Of a DNA stretch of 64,000 bases, positions 8,867-16,870 are shown piece by piece; positions within the stretch are counted from its first letter, which is position 1; each line of letters opens with the position of its first letter. The notes under the pieces were generated by a model. It did no database searches. It had not been told where the DNA came from and saw only the letters and a program-made list of their open reading frames with translations. Both the position numbers and the translations under genes were made by a program. The stretch is from Streptomyces parvus (GTDB lineage: Bacteria > Actinomycetota > Actinomycetes > Streptomycetales > Streptomycetaceae): positions 5,704,001 to 5,768,000 of the forward strand of contig NZ_CP135079.1 of assembly GCF_032121415.1 (NCBI RefSeq), in the 5' to 3' direction.

Positions 8867-9644
8867 GTCGGCGGATCTCCCCACGCAGTTCTTCGGTGAT
8901 CTCGACGGACAGCTCCGCCACGGCGGTGTCCTCGATGCGGCGCGGCTGCTCGATGTCGACGGTCCACTCCCGGGCGATCCGGCCCGGCCGGGACGAGAGC
9001 AGCACGACGCGCTGCGCGAGCCGTACGGCCTCACGCACGTTGTGGGTGACGAAGAGGACCGAGGCGTTCGTCTCCGCCCAGATCCGGGTCAGCTCGTCGT
9101 GCAGCACATCGCGGGTGATGGCGTCCAGTGCCGCGAACGGCTCGTCCATCAGCAGCAGTTGGCTGTCCTGCGCGAGCGCGCGGGCCATCGCCACCCGCTG
9201 GCGCATACCGCCGGACAGCTCGTGCACCCGCTTGCCGTACGCCCCGCCGAGCCTGACCAGTTCGAGCAGCCGCTCCGCCTCGGTGCGGCGCTCCGACTTC
9301 GGCACGCCGCGCAGCCGCAGGGCCAGTTCGATGTTCTTGCCCGCGGTCAGCCACGGGAAGAGGGCGTGCTCCTGGAACATCAGGGCCGGCCGCCCGCCGG
9401 GGGTCTCGATGGACCCCTTCGACGGGCGGTCGAGTCCGGCCACCAGATTGAGCAGCGTCGACTTTCCGCACCCGGACGCTCCCAGGAGGGTGACGAACTC
9501 ACCCGGAGCGACATCGAGCGTGATGTCGTCCAGCACGAGCTGGTGCCCCGTGGGTCCGGCGAAGGACTTCGAGACATGCGCGAGACGGGCTGCGTGCTCG
9601 ACCGTCGTACGGTCCTCGGCCTTGGTGAGGGTAGGGGTCGCCAT
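8853..9644 (-). CDS. ssuB: Sulfonate/sulfate-type ABC transporter ATPase
   Basis: This 263-residue ATPase shows Walker A (GASGCGKST), Q-loop (ALMFQEHALFPW), signature (LSGGMRQRVAMARAL), Walker B (LLLMDEPFAALD) and the switch His (LFVTHNVREA). It energises import through SsuC. The ATG at 9644 is chosen over a GTG three codons upstream because aggagg lies at ideal spacing before the ATG and overlaps the GTG. It follows ssuA by 47 bases and overlaps ssuC. Confidence 0.92.
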   Translation of the reverse strand: MATPTLTKAEDRTTVEHAARLAHVSKSFAGPTGHQLVLDDITLDVAPGEFVTLLGASGCGKSTLLNLVAGLDRPSKGSIETPGGRPALMFQEHALFPWLTAGKNIELALRLRGVPKSERRTEAERLLELVRLGGAYGKRVHELSGGMRQRVAMARALAQDSQLLLMDEPFAALDAITRDVLHDELTRIWAETNASVLFVTHNVREAVRLAQRVVLLSSRPGRIAREWTVDIEQPRRIEDTAVAELSVEITEELRGEIRRHGQH

Positions 9645-9691
9645 GGTCGTCACCTCCTGGGAATCCTTACGTCCTGCTGCGGATGGGCGGG

Positions 9692-10804
9692 CTACTTGAC
9701 GCCGAGGCCGGCGTCGGCGACCTCGGGCAGTCCCTCGGCCTTGAGGATCTTGTTCAGCGGGCCCAGGTCGTAGATGCCCTGGAGGTTCGGCTCCTTGAGC
9801 AGACCGGACTTGACCGAGTGCCCGGCCTGCGTCTTGAGCGTCTCGGCCAGCGGGTCATCGGTGATCTCGATGGACTCCCAGGCCGGGTCGAGGATCTCCT
9901 TGGGCAGCGGCTTGCCGCTCAGGGTCTCCAGCGCCTTGTTGGCGGAAGCCTTGGCCTGGTCCGGGTTGGCGTTGATCCACTTGTTGGTGGAGACCGAACC
10001 CTTCAGCACCGCCTCGACCACGTCCGGGTGCTCGTCGAGGAACTTCTGCGACACGATGATGTTCGTGATCACGAACTTCTTGTCCGGCCACAGGTCCTTC
10101 TCGTCGAGGAGCACCTTCGCACCCTCGGAGACCAGCTTGGACGCCGTCGGCTCGGGAACCCAAGCCCCGTCCAGGTCACCGGACTTGTAGGCGTCCGGGG
10201 TCACCTTGTTGTCCGAGCGGACCACGGAGACATCGCCCTTGCCGCTCTGGGCGTCGACCTTCCAGCCCTTCTCGGAGATCCAGTTGAGGAAGGCCACGTC
10301 CTGGGTGTTGCCGAGCTGGGGGGTGGCGATCTTCTTGCCCTTGAGGTCGTCCAGGGTCTTGATCTTGTCCGGGTTGACGACCAGCTTCACCCCGCCGGAG
10401 GCCGAACCGGAGATGATCCGCAGTCCCTTGCCCTGGGACTTGCTGTACCCGTTGATGGAGGGGGAGGGGCCGATGAAGCCGATGTCGATGGAGCCGGCGT
10501 TCAGCGCCTCGATCTCGGACGGGCCCGCGTTGAAGGTCGTCGACTCGACCTTGGTGCCGCCCAGTTCCTTCTGGATGGTGCCTTCCTGGATACCGACCAG
10601 GGCGGTGGCGTGCGTGAGGTTCGGGAAGTACCCGATCTTCACGGTGTCGGAGGAGAGCTTCTTCCCTCCGGCGGAGACGTTCGTCCTGGCGTCGTCGTCC
10701 TTGGCCTCGGAGCCGTAGCCGCAGGCGGTGGCCGCCAGGGCGAGCAGCGGCAGGGCGGCGACGGCGGCGAGGCCGCGGCGAACGGTGGAACGCGGGGCAG
10801 GCAC
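9692..10804 (-). CDS. ssuA: Sulfonate/sulfate-type substrate-binding lipoprotein
   Basis: This 370-residue lipoprotein has a signal peptide ending in a lipobox (LALAATAC, Cys about residue 28) followed by a periplasmic-binding fold of the NMT1/SsuA group (IGYFPNLTHATALVGIQEG, later NAGSIDIGFIGPSPSINGY). It captures the sulfur compound outside the membrane for SsuBC. The start is a GTG with gagagg 10 bases ahead. It lies 230 bases downstream of cysN, which leaves room for a separate promoter or a processing site. Confidence 0.9.
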   Translation of the reverse strand: MPAPRSTVRRGLAAVAALPLLALAATACGYGSEAKDDDARTNVSAGGKKLSSDTVKIGYFPNLTHATALVGIQEGTIQKELGGTKVESTTFNAGPSEIEALNAGSIDIGFIGPSPSINGYSKSQGKGLRIISGSASGGVKLVVNPDKIKTLDDLKGKKIATPQLGNTQDVAFLNWISEKGWKVDAQSGKGDVSVVRSDNKVTPDAYKSGDLDGAWVPEPTASKLVSEGAKVLLDEKDLWPDKKFVITNIIVSQKFLDEHPDVVEAVLKGSVSTNKWINANPDQAKASANKALETLSGKPLPKEILDPAWESIEITDDPLAETLKTQAGHSVKSGLLKEPNLQGIYDLGPLNKILKAEGLPEVADAGLGVK

Positions 10805-10936
10805 GGGAGGTTTTCCTCTCGTTGGCCCGGTCCCACGCCCCGCTGTCTGGTCAGGGGGGCGCGGCCGGGAGGTCGGCAGGTCTTCGGCGGTACGGGTGCG
10901 GGGGGTGCAGGGCGCGCGAGCGGTGCGCGTACGTCA

Positions 10937-11035
10937 TCACGCACATCGCCCGACCCCGCCCTGGCCGCTGCCGAGGGCGCCGCTGCCCACGCGGCCGCCC
11001 TCCTTCGCGAAGGAGGAGAAGAAGTCGGTGGCCAT
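10937..11035 (-). CDS. Possible 32-residue peptide coupled to cysN
   Basis: A short ORF whose ATG overlaps the cysN stop (TGATG) encodes 32 residues beginning MATDFFSSFAKEGGRVGSGA and ending GQGGVGRCA. Nearly all third positions are G or C, and its position suits translational coupling. No homologue is recognised. It contains the palindrome at 10999-11016. It may be a chance open frame in GC-rich DNA. Confidence 0.3.
   Translation of the reverse strand: MATDFFSSFAKEGGRVGSGALGSGQGGVGRCA
10999..11016. repeat. 18-base perfect palindrome downstream of cysN
   Basis: cctccttcgcgaaggagg is fully self-complementary. As RNA it can fold into a 7-base stem with a 4-base loop. It lies 19 bases after the cysN stop, between cysN and ssuA, so it could be an attenuating hairpin, a processing site or an operator. 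Confidence 0.45.
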
Positions 11036-12369
11036 CAGAAGTCCCATTCGGCGTCGTCGTCGGCCGCCACGACGGCTCCTTCGGCCGCCGCGAACGCGGC
11101 GCCCGCCATACCGGCGCTCAGCGTCGTCCCGTCCGCCGGGTCGATCAGCAGGAACGATCCGGTACGCCGGGAGTCCTCGTACGCGTCGAGCGCGAGCGGC
11201 TCGGCGGTGCGCACGACGACCCGCCCGATGTCGTTGGCGACCAGCTGCCCGGGGGCCGGGTGCTGGGACAGGTCGTCCAGGGTGAGCCGGGACGGGATGT
11301 CCTTGACGATCGCCTTGACGGTGCGGGTGGTGTGCTTGAGCAGCACGCGCTGGCCCACCGAGAGAGGCTGGTCGGCGACGTGGCAGACGGTCGCCTCGAC
11401 GTCCTGGGTGACCGGCGGGGCGTCGTCGGCGGGGGCGATCAGGTCGCCGCGCGAGATGTCGATGTCGTCGGCCAGCCGGAGCGTCACCGACTGCGGGGCC
11501 CAGGCGATGTCGACGCTCTCGCCGAGCGCGTCGATGCCGGTGATCGTCGTCGTACGCCCCGAGGGGAGGACGGAGACGGACTCGCCGACCCGGAACACCC
11601 CGGCCGCGATCTGACCGGCGTACCCCCGGTAGTCGGGGTGCTCGGCGGACTGCGGGCGGATCACGTACTGCACGGGGAGGCGCGCGTGGCAGGCGGTGAG
11701 GTCGTGGCTGACCGGCACCGTCTCCAGGTGCTCCAGGACGGTCGGTCCGCCGTACCAGTCCATGTGCGCGGACGGCTCCACCACGTTGTCCCCGGCCAGC
11801 GCCGAGATCGGGATCGCGGTGATCTCCGGGACGCCGAGCGATGCGGCGTACGCGGTGAACTCCTCGGCTATCGCGGCGAACACGGGCTCCGCGTAGTCGA
11901 CCAGGTCCATCTTGTTGACCGCCAGCACCACGTGCGGCACACGCAGCAGCGCGGCGACGGCGGCGTGCCGGCGGGTCTGCTCGACGACCCCGTTGCGGGC
12001 GTCGACGAGCACCACGGCCAGCTCCGCCGTGGAGGCGCCGGTCACCATGTTCCGGGTGTACTGCACATGGCCCGGGGTGTCGGCGAGGATGAACCGCCGC
12101 CGGGTGGTGGCGAAGTAGCGGTAGGCGACATCGATGGTGATGCCCTGCTCGCGCTCGGCCCGCAGCCCGTCGGTCAGCAGTGCCAGGTCCGGCGCCTCCT
12201 GCCCGCGGCCCCGTGACACCTGCTCGACGGCCTCCAACTGGTCGGTGAGGACCGACTTGGAGTCGTGCAGCAGCCGGCCCACCAGGGTGGACTTGCCGTC
12301 GTCGACGGACCCGGCGGTGGCGAAGCGCAGCAGGGTGGTGGCGCTCAACTGCTCAGCTGTGGTGGTCAT
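11035..12369 (-). CDS. cysN: Sulfate adenylyltransferase GTPase subunit
   Basis: The 444-residue GTPase of the EF-Tu class drives ATP sulfurylase. It shows G1 (AGSVDDGKST), G2/G3 (GITIDVAYRYF, DTPGH) and G4 (NKMD), followed by two beta-barrel domains. With CysD it makes adenylyl sulfate (APS) from sulfate and ATP. It begins directly after the cysD stop (12370), so the two subunits are produced together. Confidence 0.95.
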   Translation of the reverse strand: MTTTAEQLSATTLLRFATAGSVDDGKSTLVGRLLHDSKSVLTDQLEAVEQVSRGRGQEAPDLALLTDGLRAEREQGITIDVAYRYFATTRRRFILADTPGHVQYTRNMVTGASTAELAVVLVDARNGVVEQTRRHAAVAALLRVPHVVLAVNKMDLVDYAEPVFAAIAEEFTAYAASLGVPEITAIPISALAGDNVVEPSAHMDWYGGPTVLEHLETVPVSHDLTACHARLPVQYVIRPQSAEHPDYRGYAGQIAAGVFRVGESVSVLPSGRTTTITGIDALGESVDIAWAPQSVTLRLADDIDISRGDLIAPADDAPPVTQDVEATVCHVADQPLSVGQRVLLKHTTRTVKAIVKDIPSRLTLDDLSQHPAPGQLVANDIGRVVVRTAEPLALDAYEDSRRTGSFLLIDPADGTTLSAGMAGAAFAAAEGAVVAADDDAEWDF

Positions 12370-13308
12370 TTAGAAGTACCCCTCGCGCTTGCGGTCTTCC
12401 ATCGCGGCCTCGGACATCTTGTCGTCCGCGCGGGTCGCGCCCCGCTCGGTGAGCCGGGAGGCGGCGATCTCGGTGATCACGGCGTCCAGCGTGGTGGCGT
12501 CCGAGTCGACGGCTCCGGTGCAGGACATGTCGCCGACCGTTCGGTAGCGCACGAGCCGGGTCTCGGCGGCCTCGTGCTCCTTCGGCCCGCCCCAGTCACC
12601 CGCCGTCAGCCACATGCCGTTGCGGTTGAACACCTCGCGCTCGTGGGCGAAGTAGATCTCCGGCAGCTCGATGCCCTCACGCTCGATGTACTGCCAGACG
12701 TCCAGCTCGGTCCAGTTGGAGATCGGGAAGACCCGGACGTGCTCACCGGGGGCGTGCCGGCCGTTGTACAGCTGCCACAGCTCGGGCCGCTGACGGCGCG
12801 GGTCCCACTGGGAGAACTCGTCGCGCAGCGAGAACACCCGCTCCTTGGCGCGCGCCTTCTCCTCGTCGCGCCGCCCGCCGCCGAACACCGCGTCGAAGCG
12901 GTGCTGCTGGATCGCCTCGGTCAGCGGCACGGTCTGGAGCGGGTTGCGGGTGCCGTCGGGGCGCTCGCGGAGCTTCCCGGCGTCGATGTACTCCTGCACG
13001 GAGGCGACGTGCAGCCGCAGCCCGTGCTTCTCGACCGTACGGTCGCGGTAGTCGAGGACCTCGGGGAAGTTGTGCCCGGTGTCCACGTGCAGCAGCGCGA
13101 ACGGCACCGGGGCGGGCGCGAACGCCTTGAGCGCCAGGTGCAGCATCACGATGGAGTCCTTGCCGCCGGAGAACAGGATCACCGGCCGCTCGAACTCGCC
13201 CGCCACCTCGCGGAAGACGTGGACCGCCTCGGACTCCAGGGAGTCCAGGTGGCTGAGCGCGTACGGGTTCGCTGTGCCCTCGGACACGGTGGTGGTGACG
13301 GCACTCAC
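12370..13308 (-). CDS. cysD: Sulfate adenylyltransferase catalytic subunit
   Basis: This 312-residue adenylyltransferase of the PP-loop superfamily carries the motif FSGGKDSIVMLHLALKAF near residue 50 and the conserved GGGRRDEEKARAKERVFS. It forms APS with CysN. The GTG at 13308 overlaps the cysC stop by four bases (GTGA); the open frame extends upstream but would run through cysC. Its length matches the family. Confidence 0.95.
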   Translation of the reverse strand: MSAVTTTVSEGTANPYALSHLDSLESEAVHVFREVAGEFERPVILFSGGKDSIVMLHLALKAFAPAPVPFALLHVDTGHNFPEVLDYRDRTVEKHGLRLHVASVQEYIDAGKLRERPDGTRNPLQTVPLTEAIQQHRFDAVFGGGRRDEEKARAKERVFSLRDEFSQWDPRRQRPELWQLYNGRHAPGEHVRVFPISNWTELDVWQYIEREGIELPEIYFAHEREVFNRNGMWLTAGDWGGPKEHEAAETRLVRYRTVGDMSCTGAVDSDATTLDAVITEIAASRLTERGATRADDKMSEAAMEDRKREGYF

Positions 13309-13850
13309 GCCAGGCCCCTCTCGGTGAGCAGCGCGTGAAGCGCCGCCGCTGACTCCTGCACGGTCTGCTGGTGCGACTCGATCCGCAGGTCGGGCGATTC
13401 GGGGGCCTCGTAGGGGTCGTCGACCCCGGTGAGCCCGCTGATCTCGCCGGCCGCCTGCTTGGCGTAAAGGCCCTTCACATCGCGTACGGAGCACACCTCG
13501 ACGGGGGTCGCGACGTGCACCTCCAGGTAGGTGGTGGACTCGGTGGCGTGCCGCTTGCGGACGGCCTCGCGACTGTCGGCGAACGGAGCGATGACGGGGA
13601 CCAGCACCTTCACGCCGTTGGCCGCGAGCAGTTCGGCGACGAAGCCGATCCGGGCCACGTTGGTGTGCCGGTCCTCGCGGGAGAAGCCGAGGCCCGCCGA
13701 GAGGAACTCGCGGATCTCGTCGCCGTCGAGCACCTCCACCTTGTGGCCCTCGGTCCGCAGCCGGCCCGCCAGTTCGTACGCGATGGTGGTCTTGCCCGCG
13801 CTCGGCAGACCGGTGAGCCAGATCGTGGCCCCCGTCTCCGTCACGCTCAT
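13305..13850 (-). CDS. cysC: Adenylylsulfate kinase
   Basis: The 181-residue kinase has the P-loop GLPSAGKTT near residue 15 and the APS-binding GDEIREFLSAGLGFSREDR. It phosphorylates APS to PAPS. The ATG at 13850 has caggagag just before it; an earlier in-frame ATG at 13873 would add eight residues. It lies between cysH and cysD in the operon. Because cysH here carries iron-sulfur cysteines typical of APS reduction, PAPS may serve sulfation rather than reduction. Confidence 0.93.
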   Translation of the reverse strand: MSVTETGATIWLTGLPSAGKTTIAYELAGRLRTEGHKVEVLDGDEIREFLSAGLGFSREDRHTNVARIGFVAELLAANGVKVLVPVIAPFADSREAVRKRHATESTTYLEVHVATPVEVCSVRDVKGLYAKQAAGEISGLTGVDDPYEAPESPDLRIESHQQTVQESAAALHALLTERGLA

Positions 13851-13873
13851 CGAACTCTCCTGATCAGTCGTCA

Positions 13874-14590
13874 TCAGCCGTGCAGCCCGCATTCGGTCTT
13901 GCCCCGTCCGGACCAGCGGCCGGCGCGTGCGTCCTCGCCCTCCAGCACCCGGCGGGTGCAGGGCGCGCAGCCGACCGAGGCGTAACCGTCCATCAGCAGC
14001 GGGTTGGTGAGCACCCCGTGCTCGGCGACGTAGGCGTCCACGTCCTCCTGGGTCCAGCGGGCGATGGGGGAGACCTTCACCTTGCGGCGCTTGGCGTCCC
14101 AGCCGACGACCGGGGTGTTCGCCCGGGTCGGCGACTCGTCACGGCGCAGGCCCGTCGCCCACGCGGCGTACGCGGTCAGACCGTCCTCCAACGGCTTCAC
14201 CTTGCGCAGCGCGCAGCACAGGTCGGGGTCCCGGTCGTGCAGCTTCTCGCCGTACTCCGCGTCCTGCTCGGCGACCGTCTGCCGGGGGGTGATCGTGATG
14301 ACGTTGACGTCCATCACCGCGTCCACCGCGTCCCGGGTGCCGATGGTCTCCGGGAAGTGGTAGCCGGTGTCCAGGAAGACCACGTCCACGCCCGGCAGCA
14401 CCCGCGACGCCAGGTGCGCGACCACGGCGTCCTCCATCGAGGAGGTGACGCAGAAGCGCGGTCCGAAGGTGTCGGTCGTCCACTTCAGGATCTCGACGGC
14501 GGAGGCGTCCTCCAGCTCCCGTCCGGCCCGCTCGGCCAGCGCCCGGAGCTCCTCGTCGGTCAGCTCTCCGCTCAGCAGAGTGTCCGTCAT
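13874..14590 (-). CDS. cysH: APS/PAPS reductase with iron-sulfur cysteines
   Basis: This 238-residue PP-loop reductase turns APS (or PAPS) into sulfite. Cys125-Cys126 (DLCCALRKVKPL) and Cys208/Cys211 (GCAPCTRR) form the CC...CxxC set that binds a 4Fe-4S cluster in APS-type enzymes, and the C-terminal Cys234 (KTECGLHG) is the catalytic thiol. The ATG overlaps the stop of the zinc-ribbon gene (ATGA), and ggggaag precedes it. By sequence it is APS-type, despite the common PAPS reductase label. Confidence 0.92.
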   Translation of the reverse strand: MTDTLLSGELTDEELRALAERAGRELEDASAVEILKWTTDTFGPRFCVTSSMEDAVVAHLASRVLPGVDVVFLDTGYHFPETIGTRDAVDAVMDVNVITITPRQTVAEQDAEYGEKLHDRDPDLCCALRKVKPLEDGLTAYAAWATGLRRDESPTRANTPVVGWDAKRRKVKVSPIARWTQEDVDAYVAEHGVLTNPLLMDGYASVGCAPCTRRVLEGEDARAGRWSGRGKTECGLHG

Positions 14591-14766
14591 ATCGCTTCCC
14601 CTTCACCGTCGTTGCGCTGCACGCCCCGGGTCAGCAGACCCAGGAACTTCAGCTGGAACGCACGGTTGCAGGAAGCGCATTCCCAGGCGCCGTGACCGGT
14701 CTCGTTGGGGCGCAGGTCCTCGTCGCCGCAGTACGGGCAGTAGAACGGGGCGGCTCGTTCGCTCAT
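14587..14766 (-). CDS. 59-residue zinc-ribbon protein in the sulfur operon
   Basis: This small gene encodes 59 residues, starting MSERAAPFYCPYCGDEDLRP. Two pairs, CPYC and CASC (residues 10-13 and 30-33), form a four-Cys zinc-ribbon or rubredoxin-like knuckle. It overlaps sir by four bases at its start and cysH by four bases at its end (ATGA both times), so it is translated with them. The role is unknown; a redox or electron-transfer adaptor for sulfite or APS reductase is inferred from position only. Annotators often miss it because of its size. Confidence 0.85.
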   Translation of the reverse strand: MSERAAPFYCPYCGDEDLRPNETGHGAWECASCNRAFQLKFLGLLTRGVQRNDGEGEAI

Positions 14767-16460
14767 GACAGCGACTCCGCACTGGCGCGTGCCGCCCAGG
14801 CCGCGAAGCGCTCGCCGTCCTCGCGCTCCTCCTGGAACCGGCCGAGCACCCGCTCGACGTAGTCCGGCAGTTCGGCCGACGTGACCTTCAGGCCGCGGAC
14901 CTTGCGGCCGAACCCGGCCTCCAGGCCCAGCGCCCCGCCGAGGTGCACCTGGTAGCCCTCGACCTGCTCGCCGTTCTCGTCCAGCATCAGCTGGCCCTTG
15001 AGACCGATGTCGGCGACCTGGATCCGGGCGCAGGCGTTCGGGCAGCCGTTGATGTTGATGGTGATCGGGTGGTCGAACTCCGGTATGCGGCGCTCCAGTT
15101 CGTCGATGAGGGAGGCGCCGCGGGCCTTCGTCTCGACGATCGCCAGCTTGCAGAACTCGATGCCGGTGCAGGCCATCGTGCCGCGCCGGAACGGAGACGG
15201 CGTGACCTTGAGGTCCAGCGCCTCAAGACCGGCGACCAGGGAGTCGACCTGCTCCTCGGCCACGTCCAGCACGATCATCTTCTGCTCGGCGGTGGTCCGC
15301 ACCCGGCCGGAACCGTGCGCGTCCGCCAGGTCGGCGATCTTGGCGAGCGTGGAGCCGTCGACCCGGCCCACCCGCGCGGCGAAGCCGACGTAGAAACGGC
15401 CGTCCTTCTGCCGGTGCACCCCGAGGTGGTCGCGCCAGGTCTGGGCGGGCTGCTCGGGCGCGGGCCCGTCGACCAGCTTCCGCTTCAGGTACTCGTCCTC
15501 CAGGATCTGGCGGAACTTCTCCGCGCCCCAGTCCGCGACCAGGAACTTCAGCCGGGCGCGGGTGCGCAGCCGCCGGTAGCCGTAGTCGCGGAAGATCCCG
15601 ATGACCCCGCCGTACACGTCCGGCACCTCGTCCAGCGGCACCCAGGCGCCGAGCCGCACCCCGAGCTTGGGGTTGGTGGAGAGGCCGCCGCCGACCCAGA
15701 GGTCGAAGCCGGGGCCGTGCTCGGGGTGGTTCACGCCGACGAAGGCGACGTCGTTGATCTCGTGCGCCACGTCCAGGTGCGGGGAGCCGGAGACGGCGGA
15801 CTTGAACTTTCGGGGCAGGTTGGAGAAGTCGGGGTTGCCGATGAACCGGCGCTGGATCTCGTCGATCGCGGGCGTACCGTCGATGATCTCGTTCTCGGCG
15901 ATGCCCGCGACGGGGGAGCCGAGGATCACCCGGGGCGTGTCACCGCAGGCCTCGGTGGTGGACAGGCCCACCTCTTCGAGCCGCCGCCAGATCTCCGGCA
16001 CGTCCTCGATGCGGATCCAGTGGTACTGCACGTTCTGCCGGTCGGTGAGGTCGGCGGTCCCGCGCGCGAACTCCTGCGAGATCTCGCCGACCACCCGCAG
16101 CTGCTGCGTGGTCAGTCGGCCGCCGTCGATCCGGACCCGCAGCATGAAGTACTCGTCGTCCAGCTCCTCCGGCTCCAGCACGGCCGTCTTGCCGCCGTCG
16201 ATGCCGGGCTTGCGCTGGGTGTACAGCCCCCACCAGCGCATCCGTCCACGCAGGTCGTTCGGGTCGATGGACTCGAAGCCGCGCTTGGAGTAGATCGTCT
16301 CAATACGTGTCCGTACGTTGAGACCGTCGTCGTCCTTCTTGAACTGCTCGTTCCCGTTGAGCGGGGTGTGGTGGCCCACGGCCCACTGGCCCTCGCCACG
16401 GTGGCGTCCGGCCTTGCGGCGGGGCGTGGTGGTCGCAGGCTGTTCCGGGGTGGCGGCCAT
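14763..16460 (-). CDS. sir: Ferredoxin-dependent sulfite reductase
   Basis: The 565-residue siroheme and 4Fe-4S enzyme reduces sulfite to sulfide. The cluster/siroheme cysteines are seen as ACTGIEFCKLA and NGCPNACAR, and siroheme-contacting arginines lie in the TDRQNVQYHWI region. Two ferredoxin-like half domains repeat (about 60-140 and 320-390). The start at 16460 gives the family's length; gaagga lies 9 bases upstream. It is the first structural gene of the operon, preceded by a leader peptide at 16576-16659. Confidence 0.93.
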   Translation of the reverse strand: MAATPEQPATTTPRRKAGRHRGEGQWAVGHHTPLNGNEQFKKDDDGLNVRTRIETIYSKRGFESIDPNDLRGRMRWWGLYTQRKPGIDGGKTAVLEPEELDDEYFMLRVRIDGGRLTTQQLRVVGEISQEFARGTADLTDRQNVQYHWIRIEDVPEIWRRLEEVGLSTTEACGDTPRVILGSPVAGIAENEIIDGTPAIDEIQRRFIGNPDFSNLPRKFKSAVSGSPHLDVAHEINDVAFVGVNHPEHGPGFDLWVGGGLSTNPKLGVRLGAWVPLDEVPDVYGGVIGIFRDYGYRRLRTRARLKFLVADWGAEKFRQILEDEYLKRKLVDGPAPEQPAQTWRDHLGVHRQKDGRFYVGFAARVGRVDGSTLAKIADLADAHGSGRVRTTAEQKMIVLDVAEEQVDSLVAGLEALDLKVTPSPFRRGTMACTGIEFCKLAIVETKARGASLIDELERRIPEFDHPITININGCPNACARIQVADIGLKGQLMLDENGEQVEGYQVHLGGALGLEAGFGRKVRGLKVTSAELPDYVERVLGRFQEEREDGERFAAWAARASAESLS

Positions 16461-16575
16461 GACAATACGTCCTTCGGGACTGCGGGAGGGCGGCTCTGAG
16501 CGGCACACTCGCGCTGAGGCGCGGCGGTGCGCAGGTCGGTTCAGAGGGAAGAGAAGAGCGGCGGTGCTGGGGCTG

Positions 16576-16659
16576 TCAGCTCACCGGACAGATGGCGCTG
16601 GACATGCGGCCGAGGTCGACGTGGCGTCGACTCACCAAGGCAATTCCAGTTCCAGACAT
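16576..16659 (-). CDS. Cysteine-containing leader peptide of the sulfur operon
   Basis: A 27-residue ORF lies 116 bases upstream of sir. It ends SRRHVDLGRMSSAICPVS, and the RHVDL core followed by a late Cys is the pattern of actinobacterial leader peptides placed before sulfur genes (recalled from the family). Stalling or slow decoding at the Cys codon could link operon expression to the cysteine supply. The ATG at 16659 has no good ribosome binding site, so the transcript may be near-leaderless, or an internal GTG may be used. Confidence 0.75.
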   Translation of the reverse strand: MSGTGIALVSRRHVDLGRMSSAICPVS

Positions 16660-16690
16660 GACGGAAGCGTGTCACGCGCATCTCGGGGCA

Positions 16691-16715
16691 GTCCACCACT
16701 ATCCGCTATGTGGAC
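16691..16715 (-). promoter_or_regulatory. Inverted repeat and likely promoter of the sulfur operon
   Basis: The arms gtccac (16691-16696) and gtggac (16710-16715) flank 13 bases. On the minus strand the spacer holds GATAGTGG, which resembles a Streptomyces -10 box (TAGRRT-like). Its distance to the leader peptide start (about 35-45 bases) suits a promoter with an overlapping operator. Confidence 0.45.
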
Positions 16716-16827
16716 GGCTGGGTCTCGAAAGCTGGGACGATGTGGTGCCGGTCACGGTGCGCTCCATCGGCATTGCCGACAAATCGCTTGCGCAGGCCCG
16801 AAGAGGAGACGTGAAGAGGGGAGGCCA

Positions 16828-16857
16828 GGAGGGGGCGGTGGTGCCACCGCCCCCTCC
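16828..16857 (-). terminator. Terminator of the GNAT gene
   Basis: There is a perfect inverted repeat with 14-base arms (16828-16841 and 16844-16857) separated by two bases. It starts 13 bases after the GNAT stop codon on the minus strand and insulates it from the sulfur operon downstream. Confidence 0.7.
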
Positions 16858-16870
16858 GGTCTCCGGTCTG

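Noticed and set aside
10805..10936. Second leader peptide ahead of ssuA
   Set aside because: No RHVDL-like core or good start was found; the short frames here are Pro/His/Arg-rich and not convincing.
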